This document shows, one piece after another, positions 35,795 through 43,783 of a DNA stretch of 64,000 bases. The notes below the pieces were generated by a model, which saw nothing but the letters and a program-made list of their open reading frames with translations, had not been told where the DNA came from and searched no databases. The DNA is from Selenomonas sp. AB3002 (GTDB taxonomy: Bacteria > Bacillota > Negativicutes > Selenomonadales > Selenomonadaceae): the NCBI RefSeq assembly GCF_000702545.1, contig NZ_JNIO01000007.1, positions 230,001 through 294,000 of the forward strand. The letters run 5' to 3'. Positions within the stretch are counted from its first letter, which is position 1. Each line of letters opens with the position of its first letter. Position numbers and translations under genes: made by a program.

Positions 35795-36541
35795 ATGGAT
35801 GATATAGCCAGACTGGCTGAGGTGTTGGAGCAGAGCAGGAGTATGGTATTTTTCGGCGGCGCTGGCATGTCCACGGAGTCGGGGATACCAGATTTTCGCA
35901 GTGCGGAGGGGATTTATCACCAGAAGCTGCACAGGCATTTCTCGCCGGAGGAGATGGTGTCCCATAGCTTCTTTGTGGAGCATACGGAAGATTTCTATGA
36001 TTTTTACCGTGAACATCTGCTGTATCCGAAGGCACAGCCCAATGACGGACACAGGACCCTGGCAGAGCTGGAGAGAATGGGGAAGCTCACGGCGGTCATC
36101 ACCCAGAATGTTGACGGCCTCCATCAGCTGGCAGGCTCGAAGAATGTGCTGGAACTGCATGGCTCTGTCAAGAGGAATTTCTGCATGGATTGCCAGGCAG
36201 CCTATGAAATGGAGCATGTGGCGGCAGGCAAAGGCGTACCACGCTGCACCCGCTGCGGCGGCATTGTGAAGCCTGATGTGGTGCTCTATGAGGAGCCGCT
36301 GGACAGCCAGGTGATGGAAAAAGCCGTCCAGGCCATCAGGTCAGCAGATACCCTGCTGATTGGCGGCACCTCCCTGGTGGTATATCCTGCGGCAGGCCTC
36401 ATAAAGTATTTCCAGGGTCAGAACCTGGTGCTTATCAACAAGAGCGAGACCAAGGCTGATGAATGGGCTGACCTGGTAATCCACGATGCCATTGGCAAAG
36501 TCCTGAAGGCGGCCATGGATATGCTGGCAGCCCGGAGCTGA
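35795..36541 (+). CDS. Sir2-family NAD-dependent protein deacylase
   Basis: This 248-residue sirtuin removes acyl groups from lysines using NAD. The signature motifs are complete: 'FFGGAGMSTESGIPDFRS' (NAD loop), 'VITQNVDGLHQLAG' (catalytic loop), catalytic His in 'VLELHGSVKRN', zinc pairs 'CMDC' and 'CTRCGG', 'KPDVVLYEE', and 'GGTSLVVYPAAGL'. The ribosome site 'GGAGGAGAAGG' precedes ATG 35795. The IS605 element is inserted 31 bases upstream of the start, so the native promoter may have been displaced. Confidence 0.94.
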   Translation: MDDIARLAEVLEQSRSMVFFGGAGMSTESGIPDFRSAEGIYHQKLHRHFSPEEMVSHSFFVEHTEDFYDFYREHLLYPKAQPNDGHRTLAELERMGKLTAVITQNVDGLHQLAGSKNVLELHGSVKRNFCMDCQAAYEMEHVAAGKGVPRCTRCGGIVKPDVVLYEEPLDSQVMEKAVQAIRSADTLLIGGTSLVVYPAAGLIKYFQGQNLVLINKSETKADEWADLVIHDAIGKVLKAAMDMLAARS

Positions 36542-36598
36542 TTGTCAGGTGCTATTATCTGGATTGCACGCGGCATGGGTAAATAGGGAGGTGCAGCT

Positions 36599-36919
36599 GT
36601 GAAGAAAGTGCGGATAACTGTCATGCGGAAGGCTTGCTATCCTGATCTGATGGAAAAGTACGAGAATCCCATGGAGCATGCCTGTGATATAGAAGAGGGG
36701 GCGGTTTTCATCGCCAACGGCTGGCAGCGGCCGGAGGGGCTTTGCGAGAGCGCTTGGGAATCCATGTCGCCCTTTGTCATGGGGCTGGCGCATGGCGCAG
36801 AGGATTTCTACGATGGCTGGATGAAGAATCCCCGCTCTGCCATGATTTCCTGCAACGATGGCTTTCGCCCGGTGAGTTTCCTGTTGGAAACCCTGGAGGA
36901 GGACGCTGAGGGGAAATGA
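36599..36919 (+). CDS. TIGR04076 family protein
   Basis: This 106-residue protein starts at GTG 36599 after 'GGGAGGTG'. 'KKVRITVMRKACYPDLMEKY' at the start, 'FIANGWQRPEGLCESAWESM', a Cys-containing 'SCNDGFRPVSFLLE' at the end match the TIGR04076 family of small cytosolic proteins, whose function is not established. Conserved cysteines suggest metal or redox roles, which is inference. A relic of the last 23 codons of a second copy lies at 16233. Confidence 0.75.
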   Translation: MKKVRITVMRKACYPDLMEKYENPMEHACDIEEGAVFIANGWQRPEGLCESAWESMSPFVMGLAHGAEDFYDGWMKNPRSAMISCNDGFRPVSFLLETLEEDAEGK

Positions 36920-37075
36920 GCGCAAGGATATGAGGGCATGCGCTGGAAGGCTGTCAGGAAAAATCAGGAGGTCCTGTCGAAACTTGGGCAGCTGGCAGGA
37001 AAATCCTGCCGGAGGGAGAATTTTTCCATGGAGTCGATTCGCTGCTGGCTTTGCCAGAAAGTAGGAGGAATGAAT

Positions 37076-39103
37076 ATGCACAGGAAAAAGCTGACGAAAA
37101 GATTGCTCTGCGGCCTGTTGACAGGCTGGCTGCTCATGTCAGGGGCACCGGCCCTGGGGGAGACTGCAGCTGTGACCGGGTCATTTGACTCCCGGATGTA
37201 TGCGAGCCGGCTGGATAAATACGCAACCCTGCGGGTCTACAATGTGGCAGGGGAAGACAGCGTACCCTATATTTCCGCCCAGCAGTATTTGTCCTTGCTA
37301 TACGATGGCAATGCGGACTTCCAAATGGAGGAAGACGGGCAGGTTCTCCATGTAGTGCGCAATGGTGTCAGCGTGGAGTTTGATGCGGAGCAGGGGAAAA
37401 TTCGCTGCGCGGACTGGGATGCTTTCTTTGGCTCTTATGGGGCGCGGGCTCTGCCTAACGGTATACTGTTGGCAGAGGAATTCAATGCCCAGGCCGTTTC
37501 CAAGAAGCATCCTTCCGGTGAGACTGAAGCTACGGGCTTTGAGATTAACCTTTCCCCTTATGGCCTTGATATGATAGCCCATGAGGGGCAGATGCTGCTG
37601 CCCTTTGCGGTGCTGCAGAATGTCTTTGCCATGCCCAGCGGGGCCAGTGATTTCTCCTTCAACGGGGACCATTTCTACGATATTGCCCAGCCCATCGGTC
37701 ACATTTACGGTCACAGCCTGAATCCCAACATCAAGCTGAATCCCTATGCCACCGCTTATTATTCCGGGAAGTTCTCCAAGGAGAAGGAGATTCCGCCTGC
37801 TTATGCCCGCTATGCCTATGGGACCACCTGCCTGCTGTTTGACCTGTATTACGGCCATAAGAAGGAAAAGGGCATCGAGAGCTTTGACAAGTACTTTGAG
37901 GAGAACGGGCTGAAGGAAGGGCTGCTGTCCACGGATGCACAGAAAAATTCCGATGCCTTCACGGACGTGGTCTACAAGCTCTTTGACAGCGGCCATGATG
38001 TGGTGATGTTGGGCCACAGCGTCTTCGATACCGGCTCCTATATCAATACCGCCAAGGTCATCACCGCTTATGGCGGCATCGAGCCCACCATGAAGGCCTT
38101 GCAGAAAATCACTTACAAGGTAGCGGACAAGGGCGTGAATTTCCTGGAAGGGGAAGAAGGCACCTATGGCCAGTATGAAGCTGCCTGCAAGGAACTGCAG
38201 CTTAATCCCGTCATCCTGACTTATATTTTCCGGGATGACAGTGGCAAGCCGTACAAATATTGGCTGGAACAGGCTCAGGGGTATGTGAAGGTCAGAGGCA
38301 CGAAGGATGAGAATTTCCAGCTGGACACCAATGCAGAACGGATGCAGAGCGAGGACACGAACCGCTTGTTTACGGTGAAAGAACGCATGGAAGCCCTCAA
38401 GCCGGCGGATTTCGGCACCTCCCGGGTGGATATCATCGGCGACACGGCCTTCATTTACTTTGAAGGCTTTGAAGAGAGCCTGCAGGAGGCGTCTTACTAT
38501 TACCGCCTGCCCGACGAGAACGTGTACGATGCCAGCACCTTCGGCCTGTTCTATGATGCCTTTGCCAAGATAAAGAATGAGCCCCAGGTGAAAAAAGTGG
38601 TCATCGACCTGTCCAACAATGGTGGCGGTGCAGTAGGCGCCCTGACGGCTGTGCTGGGCTTCCTGTCACCTGATGGGGAAGTGAACCTGACCTATTACCA
38701 CACCTTGAACCAGAATTACTGCTCAGAGTGGTATCATGTGGACACGAATCTGGATGGCAAATTCGATGCCCGTGACGGCTTCGGGGGACAGTATGATTTC
38801 TACATCCTGACCAGCGGCTTCTCCTATTCCTGCGGCAACGCCCTGCCCTTCTTCGCCCAGGTGGACGGCCTGGCCAAGATCATCGGCGAGCAGCCGGGCG
38901 GCGGCGACTGCGCCGTGGCACCTTTCCTGGACGCCTACGGCCACGTGGCCAGGATGTCAGGCTGGAGCAAACTGGGCCGCATGACCGACGGCAAGTTCAC
39001 CAGCGATGAGCATGCTGTGAAAGTAGACTATCCTTTCGGGGATAAGGCGGACAAATTGTATTTCAACTATAAGGCCATTGCTGAATGGCTGAGCAAGCAG
39101 TAA
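37076..39103 (+). CDS. Secreted S41-family (C-terminal processing) peptidase
   Basis: I choose ATG 37076 (676 residues), which has 'GGAGG' at a good distance. A signal peptide follows at once ('KRLLCGLLTGWLLMSG', cut near 'ALGE'). An N-terminal copper-amine-oxidase-like or anchor-type segment is followed by the S41 fold: 'KKVVIDLSNNGGGAVGAL' and 'YILTSGFSYSCGNALPFFAQ' (nucleophile Ser), then 'IGEQPGGGDCAV'. Such proteases act in the periplasm on unfolded or signal proteins. The S41 Lys is not obvious. It is longer than simple CtpA proteases and lacks a clear PDZ domain. Confidence 0.8.
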   Translation: MHRKKLTKRLLCGLLTGWLLMSGAPALGETAAVTGSFDSRMYASRLDKYATLRVYNVAGEDSVPYISAQQYLSLLYDGNADFQMEEDGQVLHVVRNGVSVEFDAEQGKIRCADWDAFFGSYGARALPNGILLAEEFNAQAVSKKHPSGETEATGFEINLSPYGLDMIAHEGQMLLPFAVLQNVFAMPSGASDFSFNGDHFYDIAQPIGHIYGHSLNPNIKLNPYATAYYSGKFSKEKEIPPAYARYAYGTTCLLFDLYYGHKKEKGIESFDKYFEENGLKEGLLSTDAQKNSDAFTDVVYKLFDSGHDVVMLGHSVFDTGSYINTAKVITAYGGIEPTMKALQKITYKVADKGVNFLEGEEGTYGQYEAACKELQLNPVILTYIFRDDSGKPYKYWLEQAQGYVKVRGTKDENFQLDTNAERMQSEDTNRLFTVKERMEALKPADFGTSRVDIIGDTAFIYFEGFEESLQEASYYYRLPDENVYDASTFGLFYDAFAKIKNEPQVKKVVIDLSNNGGGAVGALTAVLGFLSPDGEVNLTYYHTLNQNYCSEWYHVDTNLDGKFDARDGFGGQYDFYILTSGFSYSCGNALPFFAQVDGLAKIIGEQPGGGDCAVAPFLDAYGHVARMSGWSKLGRMTDGKFTSDEHAVKVDYPFGDKADKLYFNYKAIAEWLSKQ

Positions 39104-39121
39104 GGTAAAGTTGCGCAGAAG

Positions 39122-39161
39122 GACCTCGAACCCCGTGAGTTAAGGGGCTTCGGGGTCTTTT
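39122..39161 (+). terminator. Terminator after the S41 gene
   Basis: The hairpin 'GACCTCGAACCCC' / 'GGGGCTTCGGGGTC' plus T4 is followed by 'GGCGTTGTGGGGAG'. The same hairpin and tail recur at 40041. Confidence 0.8.
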
Positions 39162-39263
39162 GGCGTTGTGGGGAGCGGGCAGCGAGTTTTTCTTTACTCA
39201 GTGATGGCGGCATGATATAGTAAAAGTAGGGATTTTCCTACTTAAATAAAGGAGGTTTTTATC

Positions 39264-39545
39264 ATGATGGCAGCGAATGTACCGGATACTTTTATAGATA
39301 ATGCCAAAGTCATGGCCAAAGGTCAGGTAACTATACCAAAGGATGTAAGAAGCGTACTGGGACTTGACAGCGGAAGCCGGGTAACCTTTATTGTCGAAAA
39401 AGGTTCTGTTCGTATGGTTAATTCTGCAGTGTATGCTATGCAGATGCTACAGAATGAAATGGCAGGTGAAGCTGAACGGACTGGGCTGACTTCAGAGGAA
39501 GCTGTCAATGACATGGTAAAAGAGATACGCAGCGAGGGAGAATGA
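39264..39545 (+). CDS. AbrB/MazE-type antitoxin
   Basis: This 93-residue protein carries the SpoVT-AbrB swapped-hairpin DNA-binding domain: 'AKVMAKGQVTIPKDVRSVLG', 'GSRVTFIVEKGSVRMVNSA'. The C-terminal helical tail ('EEAVNDMVKEIRSEGE') would bind the toxin. It has 'AAAGGAGG' upstream and lies 6 nt before the PIN gene. It should repress the operon and block the toxin. Confidence 0.9.
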   Translation: MMAANVPDTFIDNAKVMAKGQVTIPKDVRSVLGLDSGSRVTFIVEKGSVRMVNSAVYAMQMLQNEMAGEAERTGLTSEEAVNDMVKEIRSEGE

Positions 39546-39551
39546 GGAACA

Positions 39552-39974
39552 ATGCGTATACTGATTGACACCAACATATTGATTTCGGCGATATTGGGAA
39601 GCGGAACCCCGTTCCAAGCCTATATGAAGGCCGTGTCCTATCCTAACTCCGGGGTGGTTTGTACTCAGAATATTGATGAGCTACGGCGCATATTCAACAG
39701 GAAGTTTCCCAAGAAGATATCTGCAATGGAGCGATTCCTGGCGTTGGCGCTTTCCGTTATAGAGGTGGTGCAGGTGCCGGAGGTGTTGACAGAAGAGGAA
39801 GCCTCAATTCGGGATGTTAATGACAGGGGCATTATGAGAGCAGCTGTAGCCTCGAAGGTGGATGTCATACTGACTGGGGATAAGGATTTTTTGGAATCGG
39901 GCATTAGTTGTCCTAAAATAATGACAGCGGCAGATTTTCTAGCGATGGAAAATGAAGAAAAAAGACATTTATGA
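39552..39974 (+). CDS. PIN-domain toxin
   Basis: This 140-residue PIN RNase is of the COG1569 toxin group. Acidic residues are at 'RILIDTNILISAIL' (Asp 5), 'IDELRRIFNRKF' (Glu), 'DVNDRGIMRAAV' (Asp) and 'VILTGDKDFLE' (Asp). PIN toxins cleave tRNA, rRNA or mRNA when freed from the antitoxin. With the AbrB partner upstream it forms a complete type II module. The module is flanked on both sides by the same terminator repeat. Confidence 0.9.
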   Translation: MRILIDTNILISAILGSGTPFQAYMKAVSYPNSGVVCTQNIDELRRIFNRKFPKKISAMERFLALALSVIEVVQVPEVLTEEEASIRDVNDRGIMRAAVASKVDVILTGDKDFLESGISCPKIMTAADFLAMENEEKRHL

Positions 39975-40040
39975 TTGTGCAGAATAAGATAGGAACAGCA
40001 AAATCATAGTTTATTTGTTACAAGTACAAGAATGCATAAA

Positions 40041-40090
40041 GACCTCGAACCTACAATAAGGGCTTCGGGGTCTTTTGGCGTTGTGGGGAG
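40041..40090. repeat. Second copy of the S41 terminator and tail
   Basis: The text 'GACCTCGAACC', 'AAGGGCTTCGGGGTCTTTT' and 'GGCGTTGTGGGGAG' matches 39122-39175 with small changes. The two copies bracket the toxin-antitoxin pair as direct repeats. Confidence 0.75.
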
Positions 40091-40229
40091 TGGCATGAAG
40101 TCGGGCGGATGGAAGATATGCCAGGATTGGTGATATTGTTGCTTCAAGGGGTGGCAAAATGGATATGAATGCAGGAATTATGACATTTGTAGCGAACTCC
40201 CATAAAAAGTTGTAAAGTGCTGTAATTAC

Positions 40230-40306
40230 AGTGAACGCAATAATATTTGATGAATAGCCTCCCCGTAAACGGGGGAGGCAAACTAAAATAAGATATTGCG
40301 TTCACT
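40230..40306. repeat. Nested palindromic element
   Basis: Outer arms 'AGTGAACGCAATA' / 'TATTGCGTTCACT' enclose an inner hairpin 'GCCTCCCC-GTAAAC-GGGGGAGGC' (40257-40279). At 77 bp with no coding capacity, it is a miniature palindromic element or structured RNA. Confidence 0.65.
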
Positions 40307-40323
40307 ATAAAAACAAAACATGA

Positions 40324-40357
40324 AAAGGGCAGGAGCTTTTACGGCTCTTGCCCTTTT
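40324..40357 (-). terminator. Terminator of the Fe-S diguanylate cyclase gene
   Basis: The stem 'AAGGGCAGGAGC' / 'GGCTCTTGCCCTT' lies just beyond the stop codon on the minus strand; A/T runs flank both sides. Confidence 0.8.
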
Positions 40358-40361
40358 GCAC

Positions 40362-42146
40362 TTAATAGTGAAATTTATTTTTGAGCTTCTTGGAATCGTA
40401 GAGCGCCCTGTCGGCCCGCTTGAAGATTTTTTGGGGAGTGTCCCCGGGGTAGGCGGTGGTCACGCCTGAGCTGGAGGTGAAGCTGGCGCCGTCGGGGAGC
40501 ACCCGGGCGGCGGCTATGGCGGCACGGATGCGGGCAGCTACCTCTGTTGCTTCATCTTCTCCTGTCTGTGGCAGGATGATCATGTACTCATCGCCGCCCC
40601 AGCGTCCGGCAAAGTCGGCAGGGCGTATGTGCTGCCTGATTGCATCGGCTACCGTTATCAGGGCGATGTCGCCCACATCGTGGCCGTAGGTGTCATTGAC
40701 GGATTTGAAATCGTCCACATCCATCATGATGAGGGAAAGGCTAGAAGCCTCCTTGCTGTATGGGTTCAAGAGGTTGTCCAGAGTCTCGGTCAGGCCGCCG
40801 TGGTTCAGGAGTTTGGTCAGGGGGTCTATTTTCAGCTGGTTGCGGTCGTAGTCCACGCAGCTTTCCGGCACATTCAACCCCAGCTTCAAAGCCTGGGCAA
40901 AGCGCTTGCAGGTGCCATAGCCGCAGGCGTGGCAGTTGATGTTCTGCGCTTTTGGGGTGGTCTTGTGCAGCTGGGCATAGACCTCCTGCAGGTCTTCGTC
41001 TGTGAAGCGTGGGTTTTTGATGGGAATGGGGGTGTAGACCCGCAGGAAATCCTGCCAGTCCAGATGCTGGTCAAAATATTCGTTGGGAGCGTAGCTGATT
41101 CCCGCCTCGGTATACCTGACTTTTTCCTCTGTCGCCTGCTTTTTCTGCTGGTTCGTAAGGTAGTCCACATCATCACGGGCCACATCCCGCCTGGTGCCGG
41201 TGCCATAGTTGCAGCCGCCGCGGCAGTTCAGCACATCCACCAGTTCGGGCAGGGGCTTGTGCTCCTGCCGGCGGCTGTGGTACTCCTGCAGGTATGGATA
41301 GACATTGCTCACCGCATCCAGGGAGCGTATCCATATCTCCGGGTCAGTGATGCGGATGGTTTCAGAAAGGCCGCCAGGGCGGCTGTAGACATGGCCCACC
41401 CCGGCAGACTGTCCGTCAAAATCCACAGGCGGGAAGGCAGAGAGGTCTATCCGCTCCCGTTCCAGCTTGTCCTTGAGCTTGGCATAGGTCACATTGTACT
41501 GCACAGTTCCTTGCGTGTTCTTGTCCCGTATTTCCTCAGCCTTGGCTACGCAGGGGGAAAGGAAAGCGATGCGCCCCTTTATGCCCAGGGTACGGCGCAG
41601 GTATAGCCCCAGGCAAATCAGGGGGCTGTGGACGGGGGCCAAGGCAGGGAGAAGCTCCGGTGCGTAGCGCAGGCAGTATTTCACCACCGAGGAGCAGGGC
41701 TGGGCAATGACCGAGGCGGGCAGGCGGCCCGCTTCTCTGGCCCGCAGATAGGCCCAGGTGGCTATATCTGCCCCGAAGGAGACATCGTATATGCCCGCGA
41801 CGCCCAGTGATTTCAGCCAGCCGAAAAGGTTCTTCAGCTCCGGGAAATGCACCTGGGCGGAGGGGGCTGCTACCACGGTCATGGGCTCGCTACCTGTGGC
41901 CAAATCCAGGAAAAACTGCTCCGTATCGTCCAGATAGTCCCTGGCCTGATGGTCGCAGGCGGCTATGCAGGCGCCGCAGGAGATGCAGTATTCAGGGTCT
42001 ACCTCGACTTTGAGCTCACCGTCATAGCTCCTGTATACCTGGTTGGCGCAGTCCACGGGACAGGCATTTATGCACTTGTTGCAGCCGGTGCATTTTTCTT
42101 CGATGGTATAGATGAAGGACTTTTTTTGGTAATGGGTATCCGACAT
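40362..42146 (-). CDS. Fe-hydrogenase-like iron-sulfur sensor with GGDEF domain
   Basis: The preferred start at 42146 (594 residues) has 'AGAGAGGTG' upstream. In order: a two-cluster ferredoxin ('CTGCNKCINACPVDC', 'CISCGACIAACDHQ', about 20-65); an Fe-only hydrogenase large-subunit domain (about 80-370) with 'AQPCSSVVKY', 'LSPCVAKAEEI' and 'VLNCRGGCNYGTG', which supply the four H-cluster-type Cys positions; a Fes-type four-Cys motif 'CHACGYGTCKRF...SC' (about 405-430); and GGDEF (430-590) with 'RWGGDEYMIIL' and 'DVDDFKSVNDTYGHD'. The active site 'GGDEY' is intact. It should make c-di-GMP in response to redox state or hydrogen. No membrane segment is seen. Confidence 0.88.
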   Translation of the reverse strand: MSDTHYQKKSFIYTIEEKCTGCNKCINACPVDCANQVYRSYDGELKVEVDPEYCISCGACIAACDHQARDYLDDTEQFFLDLATGSEPMTVVAAPSAQVHFPELKNLFGWLKSLGVAGIYDVSFGADIATWAYLRAREAGRLPASVIAQPCSSVVKYCLRYAPELLPALAPVHSPLICLGLYLRRTLGIKGRIAFLSPCVAKAEEIRDKNTQGTVQYNVTYAKLKDKLERERIDLSAFPPVDFDGQSAGVGHVYSRPGGLSETIRITDPEIWIRSLDAVSNVYPYLQEYHSRRQEHKPLPELVDVLNCRGGCNYGTGTRRDVARDDVDYLTNQQKKQATEEKVRYTEAGISYAPNEYFDQHLDWQDFLRVYTPIPIKNPRFTDEDLQEVYAQLHKTTPKAQNINCHACGYGTCKRFAQALKLGLNVPESCVDYDRNQLKIDPLTKLLNHGGLTETLDNLLNPYSKEASSLSLIMMDVDDFKSVNDTYGHDVGDIALITVADAIRQHIRPADFAGRWGGDEYMIILPQTGEDEATEVAARIRAAIAAARVLPDGASFTSSSGVTTAYPGDTPQKIFKRADRALYDSKKLKNKFHY

Positions 42147-42228
42147 GGCAGCAATGCACCTCTCTTTGCAAAGATGATCAAGCACTACATTCTATCAGTC
42201 AAGGGGATATTCCTGCAAGATTGCAAAT

Positions 42229-42265
42229 AAAAGGCTCGGGGGGCGTAAGCACTCCGAGCCTCTGG
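42229..42265 (-). terminator. Terminator behind the truncated minus-strand gene
   Basis: The stem 'AGGCTCGGAGTGC' / 'GCCCCCCGAGCCT' (minus-strand reading) with a T-rich tail lies between the truncated gene at 42289 and the cyclase start. Confidence 0.75.
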
Positions 42266-42288
42266 CAGTCGCGCAGCTTTTATTCCGT

Positions 42289-42552
42289 TTATTTCAAATC
42301 CATGATGAAGAACTTCAGCTCGCCGAAGGAATTGCTGCACAGCAGCACCATGTCGTCACCCATGGGAGCCAGGTAGGAAGGCTTCATGTCACGCAGCTTG
42401 GAGTCGAAGACTTTCTTGCCGTCCTCCCGGTTGTAGATGACCATGTCGCCGTCATCCCCTGCCTGCAGGATGTAATGCTTGGTCACGGCCCAGCCGTCAG
42501 GGATGTCCTTGATGCCTTCGTACTGGGAGAGCAGCTTGCCCTGGCGGCAGAG
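42289..42552 (-). pseudogene. 3' fragment of a secreted beta-propeller-like gene
   Basis: The minus-strand frame reads 'LLSQYEGIKDIPDGWAV' then 'TKHYILQAGDDGDMVIYNRE' and ends 'GELKFFIMDLK'. The Tyr/Trp/Asp-rich repeats look like the last blades of a propeller or YWTD-type protein. Homology stops near 42552, where the plus-strand deacetylase fragment begins. The 5' part is lost. Family not firmly identified. Confidence 0.5.
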
Positions 42553-43587
42553 ATGCTGCAGGAAATCAAGGAAAAGAAAATCGACAATATCGGCTATGAA
42601 GAATCAGGCTCCAATGCGGGCAATGATTCTGCCTACCATACCGCTTCTTTAGGTGAGGTGGCAGCGGATCTGGCGGCAGCTTACGAGCCGGTGGAGCTTG
42701 ATAATCTACCGGAGGAAATGCAGCCGGAGTATGGCCGGGACTGGGTGACGGAGGAAAACTTCCGCGAGGCTTTTCTTTCCCGCTATATCGGCGCTCCGGA
42801 GGTTTCCCCGGATGACCGCATGCTGGGCTTTTCCCGCAAGGAAATGGCTGAGGCGGACAAGACGGGGCTGGTAAAAAATGCGCCGGAGAAAACCATCTTT
42901 CTCACCTTTGATGACTGGGGACAGGATGAATCCATCAATAAAATCCTCTATGTGCTGAAAAAGCATGGGGTAAATGGCACCTTCTTCATCATCACCCGCA
43001 ATATGCCCAACAATCCGAACCTCCTGCGGGCCATAGCTGCCAGCGGCAATGAAATCGGCAGCCACACCAACAACCACGTGCCCATGGCCAAGCAAGATGA
43101 AAGGGGCCATCAGGTGCCGGTGGAAACAGAGGAAGAATACGAAGAGGATGTGCGAAGCTCCTATCCCAAGCTCCTCTCCGTAGTGGGGGATATGCGGCTC
43201 CCTAGCGGCCGTCCTGCTCTCACCCGCCTGCTGCGCCCGCCTACGCTGGCCATCAGCCGCACAGGCTGCAAGACCATCCTCAATGCAGGCTTCACCTATA
43301 TAGTCAACGGCTACGGCAGCACCGAGGACTACGGAGCCGTGTCCCTCCAGTCCCTGGTGGGCATCATGAATCACATTGCCCATGACGAAAGGGGCAGGGT
43401 GCGCCGGGGCGCCATCCTCATCATGCACATGAGCTCCACCGCCAAACTCACCCCCAAGGCCCTGGACATCCTCCTCACCGCCAACGACAAGCTGCCGGAG
43501 GGCCATCCTGGCAAGTTCAAGGTGGCTCTGCTGGGGGATTACCTCACAGACGGCTATGACCAGCGCATGAGGATGGCCAAGCCATAA
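42553..43587 (+). CDS. Polysaccharide deacetylase (NodB domain), 5'-truncated
   Basis: The frame is open from 42475, but the part before 42553 is antisense to the neighbouring fragment, so the native N-terminus (signal peptide or anchor) is missing. The NodB domain is complete: 'KTIFLTFDDWGQDESINKIL' (metal Asp), 'EIGSHTNNHVPM' (His-His), 'LLRPPTLAISR' (Arg-Pro-Pro) and 'ILIMHMSSTAKLTP' (catalytic His). Such enzymes remove acetyl groups from peptidoglycan or exopolysaccharide outside the membrane. Without an export signal this copy is probably nonfunctional. A fused start (ATG 42475) cannot be excluded. Confidence 0.75.
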   Translation: MLQEIKEKKIDNIGYEESGSNAGNDSAYHTASLGEVAADLAAAYEPVELDNLPEEMQPEYGRDWVTEENFREAFLSRYIGAPEVSPDDRMLGFSRKEMAEADKTGLVKNAPEKTIFLTFDDWGQDESINKILYVLKKHGVNGTFFIITRNMPNNPNLLRAIAASGNEIGSHTNNHVPMAKQDERGHQVPVETEEEYEEDVRSSYPKLLSVVGDMRLPSGRPALTRLLRPPTLAISRTGCKTILNAGFTYIVNGYGSTEDYGAVSLQSLVGIMNHIAHDERGRVRRGAILIMHMSSTAKLTPKALDILLTANDKLPEGHPGKFKVALLGDYLTDGYDQRMRMAKP

Positions 43588-43614
43588 AAAGGCCCAGCCG
43601 AAGCTGAGCCTTCG
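43588..43614. terminator. Bidirectional terminator after the deacetylase
   Basis: The stem 'AAGGCCCAGC-CGAA-GCTGAGCCTT' has A and T runs on both sides. On the minus strand it follows the micro-ORF at 43649. Confidence 0.75.
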
Positions 43615-43648
43615 CCCTTGGGGTCATCACTCCCTTAGGCACGGAATA

Positions 43649-43717
43649 CTAGTTGCGAAAGCGGCTGTCCAGCCATTTGCATATGTAGTATGCGACTACA
43701 CTTGCGGCTACGGACAT
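43649..43717 (-). CDS. Micro-ORF encoding a hydrophobic peptide
   Basis: The minus-strand ATG at 43717 opens a 22-codon frame with a membrane-spanning core ('MSVAASVVAYYICKWLDS', then 'RFRN'). A strong terminator follows at 43588-43614. Peptides of this 'SVVAYYICKWLD' kind recur in Firmicutes genomes and recall type I toxins or membrane micropeptides, but I cannot confirm a family. The frame is open for several more codons upstream, so the true start is unsure. Confidence 0.4.
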   Translation of the reverse strand: MSVAASVVAYYICKWLDSRFRN

Positions 43718-43747
43718 TAAAAAATTGGTAAGGATATCTCGCGAGCG

Positions 43748-43779
43748 AAGCCCCTGGACTCATCACCCGGGGGCTTTTT
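43748..43779 (+). terminator. Terminator-like hairpin before the mtnN relic
   Basis: The stem 'AAGCCCCTGG' / 'CCGGGGGCTT' is followed by T5. Confidence 0.6.
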
Positions 43780-43783
43780 GTGT

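Larger units (their letters stand above)
39975..40361. other. Intergenic region with repeats, no gene
   Basis: About 390 bases carry no convincing gene. They hold a terminator repeat (40041-40090), a nested palindrome (40230-40306) and the terminator of the minus-strand cyclase gene (40324-40357). Confidence 0.7.
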
